Shown one piece after another: positions 52,621 through 61,821 of a DNA stretch of 64,000 bases. This DNA comes from Pyropia yezoensis. Lineage: Eukaryota; Rhodophyta; Bangiophyceae; Bangiales; Bangiaceae. The notes under the pieces are model-generated. The model ran no database searches. It had not been told where the DNA came from and saw only the letters and a program-made list of their open reading frames with translations. The DNA is taken from contig CM020619.1 in the NCBI GenBank assembly GCA_009829735.1, positions 4,727,727 to 4,791,726 on the forward strand, in the 5' to 3' direction. Numbering within the stretch: the first letter of the stretch is position 1; each line of letters starts with the position of its first letter. Both the position numbers and the translations under genes were made by a program.

Positions 52621-53004
52621 TGTGGCAAAAACCACTCGTACACACGGCACCCAAGTTGGGGCGGTGTACGAAGGCTGCCTCCCGTGACGGGGGAACCGGA
52701 AGAAGTGCAAGTCGCACACACTCAGTCCCTGTTGTGGGGCAAACCCCCCACGGACAAACAAGAGGATGGTGTGTGGTCCAACAGTTTCTTGGTCGGGACG
52801 GGGACGCAGGGCCAAGCCCCGCTGTCCCTCCCCTTATCCCCCCAGGGTCCACTCAGAATCTCGCCACTCAGAATCTCCCACCCCAGCACCTGCCCACCGG
52901 GCCACACGAAAATTCAAGACGATAAATGCAGAAAACCCTCAAATCCAAGTTGGATTTACTACTAAGCTAACTATCCCAAACTTAGGGAATACGGACCCAA
53001 ATGC
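52621..53004 (-). repeat. Inverted LTR of the second family at the end of pol
   Basis: Begins TGTGGCAAAAACCAC, the reverse complement of the 5' LTR end at 46584. The far end is placed at ACCCAAATGCA (53004) by analogy with the element 1 LTR (TAGGGTCACAATACGG...GCTACA against TAGGGAATACGGACCC...TGCA). It is inverted relative to the pol on its left, so it belongs to another copy that inserted here or was joined by recombination. The right boundary is tentative. Confidence 0.6.
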
Positions 53005-53423
53005 AGGGGGAGGAGCGGATCAGGCTAGTGGCCTGCCGCCCTTTGCATGGCACGTGTTGCCCCCCTACCTGGGGGTCAATACTGCCACACTCCCCTCTCC
53101 TCAGTTCCGACCGACCCGGTCGGCCCTGCCAGGGGGCGTAGAAACGCACATCGCGGCGTTGGGGGCACAACTTGCTGTCCCCCTGGTACGTCACGTGGGC
53201 GTGGAGGCGGTCGCGTCGATCGCCCCTCTCCCCAAGCGTGCCCACTTGGCAGCTTGCTCTTCCGGTACTCACCTCACCACCACCAACACATCCTCCTCAC
53301 CTTACCCTGGGCCGCCCCACGCTGGGGAGGCCCCCTATATACCCGCGATCCGAGCCCCCCTCAACTCGAGGTGGGTCTCGTGCAGCTGCAACCACGCTAT
53401 CTCTTCCCAACTCGGGGAGAGCC
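53005..53423. other. Leader of the second-family accessory ORF
   Basis: No feature beyond a purine-rich GGGGGAGGAGCGGA start. The first ~85 bases are also present at 25240-25325. The layout (LTR, leader, plus-strand ORF) matches element 1 at 35428-36013. Confidence 0.45.
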
Positions 53424-54400
53424 ATGGTGTCCCAGGGGTTGGAGTCTGACTCCCTGGACGAACGTATGGAGGATACGTCTTGCGGTGTAGCGCCCCCCGG
53501 AACTTCCGGCGGGGGCTCCGCGATTGCTCCGGGGGATGGGACTCCCGCGTCACCCGGCTTTGAGTTGATGGCGGGGTCTCCCCCGGAGGCGGGACAAGTT
53601 GTCCCACGTGAGGCCTTGGGGCAATGGTTTTACCCCGCTTGGCCTCTGTATGAGGAGGGGTTGACTGTTCTTCGCTGTGGGCAACTTGGCGCAGCGATGG
53701 GTCGGATATGGGACCGCTTACGGGAGAAGTATCCCCGTAGGGTCGGGTTTCCTGCCGGCTTCAGGACGGACCAGTTTGCCTTCCTGGACGCCGAGGAGGT
53801 CGAGGACGTACAGCGGGCCAAGGCCATGGTGGACCGCGGGGGAACTATCCCGGGTCCCGGCGACGTGCCGACCTTTACTTGGGACGCGGTGGCAACTCGC
53901 CCCCCGTACCTTCACGAAGCCGATCCGCACACTCATCACTTTGATGTGCGGATGGAGAAGGACATCCGGCGAGGTCCCTACTTGGTGACCTCGGCTCAAC
54001 TTGAGTTTCCTCAGCAGTCTGCTGCCCGTAAGGAGCAGTACTACCCGAAGAAGCCTGAGTGGTGGCCTCAAGTCGAGGTCCCCTATGGGTTCCCGGCGTT
54101 GTTGCCACGGCTGATTGACCACTTCGGCTCCGTCATGTTGACGGCTGGCCCCAATCACCTGGTGTGGGCCATGTTGGCCACCCAGTGGCTCCTCGAGGTC
54201 ATGTCGACCTGGGTGTCCTGTGTTCAATGGCGGGGGATGCTATGGCATCTCCTTCTCCGGCTCATCCAAGGTTTGGAACAGCTCACCCCTCAGCTAGTTG
54301 CTGAGGGGTGCTCATCAGGACAACTCACTCTACTTGAGGAGATGCTCCGACTCCACAAGTTGATCGAGTGGGAGAGCATCGAGCACAAGTTGCGCCGCCG
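53424..54400 (+). pseudogene. Accessory-type ORF of the second family, truncated by element 2
   Basis: From ATG 53424 (MVSQGLESDSLDERMEDTSC): a short acidic N-terminus and Gly/Pro linker, then WFYPAWPLYEEGLTVLRCGQ, GRIWDRLREKYPRRVGFPAG, GPYLVTSAQLEFPQQSAARK, LLPRLIDHFGSVMLTAGPNH, and a helical C-terminal part (LIQGLEQLTPQLVAEGCSSG, LTLLEEMLRLHKLIEWESIE). It is cut by the element 2 LTR at 54401; the last codons to 54428 come from the LTR. Position next to an LTR and the acidic-start/globular layout match the antisense ORF of elements 1 and 2, and CYLVAPALPREVDYP against PYLVTSAQLEFPQQ may be homologous. Similarity is weak. No domain recognised. Confidence 0.6.
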
Positions 54401-54763
54401 TGTAGCAATATGGTTGTCCGTATTGTGACCCTAATATTAGGGGGGCTACTTCTAACCCTTAACTTTCAATTTGATAGTTCGTACTGGTCCCGGTATCTAT
54501 AAGTTACGTATGACCAGAGGGACGTGCATCTTGGGGTGGAGGGTAGTTAGTAGTGTCTCCGAGGGTTTATAACGAGGGGGCCGGCGGCGAATCCACCGCC
54601 AGCCAAGGTAGAACAACAAACCCCTCCCATTTGGGCTCCCATCTTGGTCCCGTGGCTTGCGCTCCAAGGACAGCAACCTTGGCCTCCCGGTGACGTTGGT
54701 GCCGATCCCCCTTGGTGAGTGTTCCCTGAGAGTGGACGTGCGACGGATTCCTATTGTGCTACA
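54401..54763 (+). repeat. 5' LTR of element 2 (363 bp)
   Basis: Starts TGTAGCAATATGG and ends ATTGTGCTACA, the reverse complement of the plus-strand reading of the element 1 LTRs. It inserted into the second-family accessory ORF. Confidence 0.93.
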
Positions 54764-54764
54764 T

Positions 54765-54783
54765 TGGTGGAGCAGCAGGGGAC
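54765..54783 (+). other. Primer binding site, element 2
   Basis: TGGTGGAGCAGCAGGGGAC, one base after the LTR end, identical to the second family's site at 46587. Confidence 0.85.
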
Positions 54784-54988
54784 GGGTTTCCGTCACCCTT
54801 GTGGTGACGCCGTCTTCGGCCCTGGCACACGGATCGGGATCCGGTCCTTTTCTTGTACTCGTGGTGTTGCGACCTGATCGATTGTGTTGAGCTTTTACCT
54901 GTGACTGTGACCTACTGTTACTCTCCCCAATCTACCCCCTCGCTCTCTTATTCGTGGTGATCGTTACGTCGGTTGACTGATTGTGACT

Positions 54989-57172
54989 ATGTCTACCCAA
55001 GAGACGGGGAACGTTCAAGATGACGGATCGGCGTCGACGCCGACTCCGGAGGTGACTACGGGAACCGGGATGGGGAACCCGATCGACAACATTGAGACGC
55101 CAATGCTTTCCGGTGCCGGATCGACGTTTGGCACGGCTCGGACGGCAGGAGGCGGGGGCCCGCCTCAACTGTCATCGACCGACCTCACGCCGCCGCCTCC
55201 TTCACCAGGGGATTCCCTGATGGCATCATTGGCCCGCATCGAGGCCCAGTTTTCCGGGCTCGACGCTCGTCAAGATCGGACGGAGGACGCAATGGCAGTG
55301 CTGATGTCAACACGCTACACGACGGGACCCCATCGTGTTCCTCCCACACCGGTACGGTTCGAACCGGCCGGACTACTTTCGGAGTCCACCAGGGTTAACC
55401 CCGATGTTGCTACTCCCGGACAACCCCCGGACATAATGGGGTATGGATCCGACTCGTCGGCAGAGTTGGAACGGAGTCACACGGAGCGATACGCTCGAAG
55501 CACCCGAAGCGGACTCCGCGGACACGACCCGGCGGATACTTACGCCGGTGGAAAGTCGGTTATTGGGGGAGGGGGTACCGTCTCACAGTATCCCCACGAC
55601 GAAGGAGGCCAGGCAACTCGGGCTCCCGAGGCGCCGACGCCTGAAGTACCATCTTCAGTGGTGGAAGCTATGACCGCGCAGGTAACTGCGAGCCTACTGA
55701 AGCGGATGGAGTCCGATGAGTTCGCTCACCAACTGGCTAAGCGACTGGATATCCAGGACGCTGACACGGAGATCGTCAACGAAGTCTTCCGGTCGGTTCT
55801 TACTCCGGAACGTTATCGTTTGGAGGACGGCTCTACCACCGTATCGGAATCGATGCGTAATACGTCGCATCGAGCGATTCGCTCTATGCAGACCCTTATG
55901 AAGGGAGTCCCTATGTTCGGGGGCCCCAACGGACGTCCGTTGGCAGTCATTGGCTTCTTGACTAGCTTCAAGGCAGCCGCGGACAAGGCGCTCGTCAACG
56001 AGGGGCTGGCCCTGGAGATCCTCCCGTTCTTTGTTGATGAACGGGTGCGAGGCATTCTTCGCCAGGCATCCCCGATGCCGGGAATGAGGGTTGCGGCCAC
56101 CCCCATGGATTACTGTGGGATTCTCAAGGAGCTGCTGAGCAGTTACCTCAGTGAGGACAAGTGCGAGGACCACTATCGGGCCCTTCGCACTGCCACGGCC
56201 CAGTCCTGGGAGGATGAGGAGATGTTTGGACGCCGGATCCAAGAGCTCGACTACGAGCTGGGGAAGCTCCTCGGAGAAGGGGAGCTACGGGCCATCCTGT
56301 TCGCAGGAGTACCCAACTAATTGCGGATATCCGCACGGGGAGCCAATACGGCCCGGACGAACTTCAGTCGACTGATGCACATGTGCAAGTCCCTAGGGGA
56401 CGCCTACCGGGTGCTACACCCGGAGTGTGCCTTGGCCCCGAAGCCCAAGGGTGAGGGAGGCAAGCCCAGTCTTACCCCGGTACCGAGGCAAGAGAAGGTG
56501 GAGCGTAAGGCCGCACCAGTACTAATGGCGACCGAACATCCCCCTTCGGGTGAGGATGAACCTCTAGTCGACCAACAGGGCCACCTGTTGCTACCGGCGA
56601 CGCCGGTGATTGATGAACATGGTACGGTAGCGTACATCGCCCCGGCTGGAACCCAGTTCCAGGTCAACGAAGGAGCGGGACGTCGCGTCCCGTACGTACG
56701 GACTACGGGGTACTCCCCGGTGACGGGTAACCCTCACCAACCCTTGCCAACATGGGCGGTGCGCACGGAGGCACCTCCGCAGATTGCGGGCCGACCCAAC
56801 CGGTTGGGGGAGTCCATGTTCCGGTTGACCCAAGGACCCAAGGCCTACCAAGGAGCAGCCTCTCGGGCGCCTGAGGAAGGCAACCGCAACTACGGGGCTA
56901 CCCCGATGCGAACTCAAGGGGGGACCGGTACGTCCGGATGTATGCTGTGTGAAGATCCCCAACACTGGGTGTCTTCCTGCCCACTCATCCCCGAGGAGTC
57001 TCGGCGGGCAGCGACGCAACGCAAGGCATCCACCGGGGGGTATCCCGCCAGAGCACCCGGACCCGCACCGGGTAGGCAGCCAGCCCCAGGCGGAGTACTG
57101 GCCGTCGAGGAGGTACCTCCTCAGCCGGATGTCCCGGCGGACAGCACTCTACCAAGGGCGGGAAACGAGTAA
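54989..57172 (+). CDS. Element 2 gag (one in-frame stop)
   Basis: Starts at ATG 54989 (MSTQETGNVQDDG). Disordered, Pro/Thr/Gly-rich N-terminus to about residue 200; helical capsid-like region (MRNTSHRAIRSMQTLMKGVP, KALVNEGLALEILPFFVDER, DYELGKLLGEGELRAILFAG); then a linker and a canonical CCHC knuckle CMLCEDPQHWVSSC (C-x2-C-x4-H-x4-C). An in-frame TAA at 56318-56320 splits it; element 1 has TAT at the same codon, so this is a single-base lesion. It ends at TAA 57170-57172, three bases after the slippery heptamer, and overlaps pol. Gag binds genomic RNA and builds the particle in the cytoplasm. Confidence 0.85.
57160..57166 (+). promoter_or_regulatory. -1 frameshift heptamer GGGAAAC, element 2
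   Basis: Reads G GGA AAC in the gag frame, followed by GAG TAA. Slipping back one base enters the pol frame, which is open from here to 61347. A GCTGGGG-TAA-CCCAAGC hairpin follows about 25 bases downstream. Position and phase are identical in element 1. Confidence 0.85.
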
Positions 57173-60100
57173 GAGGAAGGATGACCGGGGGGCGCTGGGG
57201 TAACCCAAGCAAGCCACCCCGGAGTACCGCGGGGAAGGCCCCACGGAGAGCGCGGTTGAGCCGACGCCGCATCAACCCCCGGGTACACCTTCCGGCCCCG
57301 ACGACACGGCGTCAGGGGATTGATGACCAACCTCCAAGGTTGGGAGGAGAGGACGGGATGCCCCGTCACGTTGAACCAGACAAGGGCCCTGTTCAGGATG
57401 CCCGAGCTACATTGGATATCGGTGTAGGTCACGTACTGTTCACCTTGGAGAACTTCAAGGTATCAGCTACACTGGGGGTTGACCCCCAGTCGACACGATC
57501 GTACTACCCTGTATTGGATACAGGGGCTGGACCCAACCTTATCCGGAAGGATACCCTCCCGGACAAGTGGCTTCCGCGAGTCAGAGTGACTCGGGGACCC
57601 ACCATCAAGGACGCGAATGGTCGCCTCATTCGTACGACCGCAGCGATGTCGCTGCGGGTTACCATCGGGGAACTGACTACGGAAGTTGACTTCCTGGTGT
57701 GTGAAACCCTATCGGTGCCCTGCATTCTGGGATGCACCTTTATCAACGTTCACGTTGATGCAATCCGGCCAGGCCGGAGGACCGTCGAGCTTCAAGAAGC
57801 CGACGGGACGAAGCGAGGACATACGGCTATCGTCAGGGACCTGACGCTACAAGGGAGCCACGTTAACGTGGCTGAGGTGTACGCAAGCGTCGAGCCGAAG
57901 ACACTTCGGTTGGCCAAGCGAATTCGCTTTGAGCCGTTGTCGGAGACAGTCCTCCCGGTTAACTGTGACCTCGCAGGCATCTGCAGAGTCCAGTCCAACC
58001 TGCGGACGTACAAGCGCCATGGGTTGACCATGGCCAACGGTCTCATAGACCTCCCAGCAGGAGGGTCGTCCCTCCTAGTGATGGCGAACTATCGCCGTAA
58101 GGCAGTCACCCTCCCGAAGGGAACTATCCTCGGGATTGCCGAGCTCTACGAAGGAGATATCCTTACCCCTGACAAGGAAGGTCAAGTGGAACCACTTGAG
58201 GTGCTGGCGGTCGCCGAGACCACCGAGCGACAGCAACCCGATGACGGGAAGCCTAGTCGACCATCACTACCGGCGGATATTCCGCCGAAGGACCAAGAAG
58301 CATTGAAGGCCCTGGCCGAGGCTGACCTCGACCACCTTCCCCGTTCGGTAGCCGAAGGGGTACGACGGATGCTACGAAAGCATGACGTCATGTGGACAGG
58401 CGGGGCCTTGGGTACCATTGGGGCAACCCAACATCGTATTGACCTGGTACAAGGCGCACGCCCCGCCCGGTCACAACCGCACCGAGCGGGACCTATGCAA
58501 CGAGAGATCGTTGATGGAGAAGTGAAGAGGATGAGCGAAGCGAAGGTGATACGACCTTCGATGTCGGAGTGGGGTGCCCCAGTCGTTATCGTACCGAAGA
58601 AGGATCAAACCCCTCGGTTTTGCATCGACTATCGACGCCTCAACTTGGTTACCAAGAAGGATTCATACCCTTTACCCAGGATGGATGAATGCATCGACTC
58701 CCTGGGGGAAGCTACGGTGTTTACCACCATCGACTGCAATGCCGGATACTGGCAGATCCTAGTGGCGGAAGGGGATATCCCCAAGATGGCGTTCGTCTGT
58801 CACAGTGGAGTGTACGAGTTCCTAACGATGCCCTTCGGATTGTCCAACGCCCCCGCTACCTTCCAGCGGGCTATCGACATTATACTGTCGCGAGTGAAGT
58901 GGCGTAACTGCCTAGTGTACCTCGATGACGTCATCGTCTTCTCGCGTCACATGGATGACCATGTGCAACATGTCGACGAGGTACTCACCCTCTTGAGGAA
59001 CGCCGGGGTAACCCTGCGCCTGAAGAAGTGCGCCTTCTTCCAACAGACGGTCGAGTATCTGGGTCACCAGATAACCCCTGGTAAACTAGGGGTACTCGAA
59101 GCCAATACCCGGGCACTCCGGGATGCCCGGTTCCCTAACACCCAGACGCAGCTCAAGAGCTTTCTGGGGATGTGCAACGTATACCGACGGTTCGTCAAGG
59201 ACTTCGCTCGGATAGCTAAACCGTTAACGGTTCTGACGAGCAGCACCTTGCCCAAGGTACTCCAACCCCCTTCGCCTACCGAAGAGGAGGCATTCGAGTC
59301 GCTGAAGCGAGCCCTACTGTCCCCACCCGTCCTTGCGTTACCGCATAGACGAGGAACCTTCGTCATCGATGTCGATGCGTGCGATACACAGGTGGGATGC
59401 ACCCTGTTACAAGGTGGGACGTTGATCGGTACCGATAACGTTATCCCGGACCAACGTCCGGTAGGGTACTTCAGCCGGACACTCAACCCGGCTGAGCGTA
59501 ACTATAGTGCCACCGAGCGTGAATGTCTCGGAGTGATATGGGCAGTGCAACTGCTCCGTCCATACCTGGAAGGTTCCAGGTTCATCGTGAGGTCCGACCA
59601 CGAACCACTACGATGGCTCCTCAACCTTGGTGACAAGGATTCCGATAGCCACGGGAGGCTAGCCCGATGGAGGCTGAAGATGGCCGAGCACGACTACCGT
59701 ACCGTGTATAAGGCTGGGTCAACCCACCATCTCGGAGACGCATTGTCTCGACTCGACACCCCGAGCGGGGATACCCGCCCGGTGGACGAAGACATCCCGG
59801 TGGTACCGGTCTGCATGGTGGGTAACGCCACCCAAGGTATGGTTGACCATACCATGGCACACCGAGCATGCCCACTGACCCTCGCGGACTTCTGCGAGGC
59901 ACAAGCCAATGACGACGACTGTAGACGCCATCGCGCTAACCTCCTGGCCGGTACGGCCGGCATCTTCTCCGAGAACGAAGACGGACTCATATACCGGCGG
60001 GCACCCGCCGATGGACGACATCAAGTCGTGGTTCCCGTGTCCTTACGGCAAGCCGTCATGGAACGAGAACATGAGAGCCCTACAGCCGGACACCCGGGGG

Positions 60101-61347
60101 GTTCACGTATGTTCGCAGCAATGCGAAGGTTCTTCTACTGGCCAGCAATGGCCGTCGACGTGGTCGACCACGTAAGGGGATGCCACCCCTGTGCACGTAA
60201 CCGCATGAGTCTACACAGGCAGGCGTCTGCCATGAAGCTATTCCCACCCGATGGGCCCAACGAGCAAGTCGCTATCGACATACTCGGGCCTCTTCCGATA
60301 ACGGAAGAAGGGAACAGGTACATCTTGGTCATGTCTGACCGGTTCACTAAGCTGTCACGAGCGGCAGCCATCCCGAATGATACGGCATACACGATCATGA
60401 ACGCAGTGGTTGACCACTGGATCAGTGCATACGGAGTCATGAAGCAACTCCTCTCCGACAACGGAGCAAATCTTACGTCAGCATTCTGCACTAAGGTCCT
60501 GGGCATGTTCGGTATCGAACCCCGTCGGGCATCCGACTACCACCCGCGGTCCAACGGGCAGGTGGAGCGGTTCAACCGCACCATCGTGAAGATGCTACAG
60601 TGCTACGTGGCCGAGCACACGAACACATGGGACAGGCTCCTGTCCGTACTCACCCTGGCATACAATGCCAGGCCACATCGGAGCACAATCATCGCCCCAC
60701 TGGAGTGGGTCATGCCACTAGGCGTCGGTAACCTGACGCTGCCACCCGGCAGGTGCACTCGGTATGATACACCGAAGGGCCGACCGGCCGAACGCATCCA
60801 CCTAGCTTGGTTGGCCAAGCTATCGTGGATGATTCCTAAGCTCAAGGGTGCCCTTGACAGAACACAACTTCGTTATAAGAGGAACTTCGACGCCCGACTA
60901 CGGGTGCGCAACGCAACCCTGGTGACAGGTGACTGGGTCTATATCAGACACCAGAAGTTCCGAGGGAACAAGCTTATGCAACCGGTCAAGGGACCGTACC
61001 AGATCTTACACAGAGATGACCACTCTGTTATCTTACACTCCGATACGGAGATCCAACGCATCAGTGTGAATGATGTCACACCTGCTCCGAAGCCGGAACA
61101 GCCTCAGCCGGTACCGGCTGGGTTGCTACATGAAGCTCTTACAACCCACCGGTCAGATGACCCGGTGGGACCGGATGGGATTCCATACCAAGTAGAGAGC
61201 GTGGTCGGACACACCGACCCGGACCTACCAGGACCCTGGTACGTCAAGGTTATGTGGGTCGGATACGACTCACCCACCTGGGAACAGGCGGCGAATATAC
61301 CCCGCCAACTCCTCATGCCTTACATGAGGCGACGACGCCTTCTGTAA
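57160..61347 (+). CDS. Element 2 pol polyprotein (PR-RT-RNaseH-IN-chromodomain)
   Basis: Open from the shift site; an internal ATG at 57181 exists, but element 1 has ACG there, so it is not the conserved start. Protease DTGAG; reverse transcriptase FCIDYRRLN, TIDCNAGYW, YLDD (58918-58929); RNase H DVDACDTQVGC, TERECLGVIWAV, HHLGDALSRLD; integrase HHCC (EREHESPTAGHPGG, CHPCARN) and complete DDE (AIDILGPLP, SDNGANLTSAF, NGQVERFNRT); GPY-like linker; chromodomain (YQVESVVGHTDPDLPGPWYV, MWVGYDSPTWEQAANIP) just before the stop after RRRRLL. All catalytic residues are kept. Family knowledge: the chromodomain directs integration to modified histones. About 1,395 residues after the shift. Confidence 0.95.
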   Translation, partial: GKRVRGRMTGGRWGNPSKPPRSTAGKAPRRARLSRRRINPRVHLPAPTTRRQGIDDQPPRLGGEDGMPRHVEPDKGPVQDARATLDIGVGHVLFTLENFKVSATLGVDPQSTRSYYPVLDTGAGPNLIRKDTLPDKWLPRVRVTRGPTIKDANGRLIRTTAAMSLRVTIGELTTEVDFLVCETLSVPCILGCTFINVHVDAIRPGRRTVELQEADGTKRGHTAIVRDLTLQGSHVNVAEVYASVEPKTLRLAKRIRFEPLSETVLPVNCDLAGICRVQSNLRTYKRHGLTMANGLIDLPAGGSSLLVMANYRRKAVTLPKGTILGIAELYEGDILTPDKEGQVEPLEVLAVAETTERQQPDDGKPSRPSLPADIPPKDQEALKALAEADLDHLPRSVAEGVRRMLRKHDVMWTGGALGTIGATQHRIDLVQGARPARSQPHRAGPMQREIVDGEVKRMSEAKVIRPSMSEWGAPVVIVPKKDQTPRFCIDYRRLNLVTKKDSYPLPRMDECIDSLGEATVFTTIDCNAGYWQILVAEGDIPKMAFVCHSGVYEFLTMPFGLSNAPATFQRAIDIILSRVKWRNCLVYLDDVIVFSRHMDDHVQHVDEVLTLLRNAGVTLRLKKCAFFQQTVEYLGHQITPGKLGVLEANTRALRDARFPNTQTQLKSFLGMCNVYRRFVKDFARIAKPLTVLTSSTLPKVLQPPSPTEEEAFESLKRALLSPPVLALPHRRGTFVIDVDACDTQVGCTLLQGGTLIGTDNVIPDQRPVGYFSRTLNPAERNYSATERECLGVIWAVQLLRPYLEGSRFIVRSDHEPLRWLLNLGDKDSDSHGRLARWRLKMAEHDYRTVYKAGSTHHLGDALSRLDTPSGDTRPVDEDIPVVPVCMVGNATQGMVDHTMAHRACPLTLADFCEAQANDDDCRRHRANLLAGTAGIFSENEDGLIYRRAPADGRHQVVVPVSLRQAVMEREHESPTAGHPGGSRMFAAMRRFFYWPAMAVDVVDHVRGCHPCARNRMSLHRQASAMKLFPPDGPNEQVAIDILGPLPITEEGNRYILVMSDRFTKLSRAAAIPNDTAYTIMNAVVDHWISAYGVMKQLLSDNGANLTSAFCTKVLGMFGIEPRRASDYHPRSNGQVERFNRTIVKMLQCYVAEHTNTWDRLLSVLTLAYNARPHRSTIIAPLEWVMPLGVGNLTLPPGRCTRYDTPKGRPAERIHLAWLAKLSWMIPKLKGALDRTQLRYKRNFDARLRVRNATLVTGDWVYIRHQKFRGNKLMQPVKGPYQILHRDDHSVILHSDTEIQRISVNDVTPAPKPEQPQPVPAGLLHEALTTHRSDDPVGPDGIPYQVESVVGHTDPDLPGPWYVKVMWVGYDSPTWEQAANIPRQLLMPYMRRRRLL

Positions 61348-61821
61348 CAACCCAACCGACACCGACTTCGGCTGTTGGGGGGTGAGGCTTACACCTACTA
61401 AGTAGGGTGTCACATAGTTACGGCAGACTTAGGTTTCTAAGTCAAGTCAGACTTAGGTTTCTAAGTCGAACCAAGCTTAGGTAACTAAGTAGAGTCAAGC
61501 TTAGGTAACTAAGTAAACCAGAACCTTAATAAGTTGACTTAAAGGTAAAGGCTAACTCCGATAATCGAAGTAACTAGGGGGCCTACACGGGAGGAGGACC
61601 TCCCCAAGCCAAGACACCAAGTGAGGGAGGATGACCTCCCCAAGCATGAACCAACCGGAAGAAGTTGGACGGGAGGCAAGGCACCACTGAGCCGGAAGGG
61701 GTACTCCCCAGGGCAACACAGAGCCAAGCAATGCCCCCAGCGGGGGATGAGTTTATACCCACTACTACCCGGCCACCATAAGGGCCACCGGGTCCCTCTC
61801 CCGTACAAACAATAGCACTCC
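61348..61821. other. Convergent 3' region between pol and accessory ORF, element 2
   Basis: Contains the four-hairpin array (61427-61514) and two inverted GGGAGG...CCTCCC boxes (near 61588-61645), in the same order as element 1. No coding region seen. Confidence 0.65.
61427..61514. repeat. Four hairpin units, 24-bp period (element 2)
   Basis: Units at 61427-61442, 61451-61466, 61475-61490 and 61499-61514: ACTTAGGTTTCTAAGT twice, GCTTAGGTAACTAAGT twice. Stem 5-6 bp, loop 4 bases. It may serve as a two-way terminator or processing signal for the convergent transcripts. Confidence 0.9.

Noticed and set aside
46395-52800. DIRS- or foldback-type element, suggested by the inverted terminal sequences
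   Set aside because: The internal genes encode a Ty3-type integrase and aspartic protease, not a tyrosine recombinase, and a PBS follows the left LTR; an inverted second copy explains the ends.
57181-57183. ATG as an independent start of pol
   Set aside because: Element 1 has ACG at the same place while its pol frame is intact back to the slippery heptamer, so frameshifting explains both copies better.
61427-61514. CRISPR-like array (four regular repeats)
   Set aside because: 24-bp period with 8-base gaps, palindromic units, eukaryotic retrotransposon context, no cas genes.
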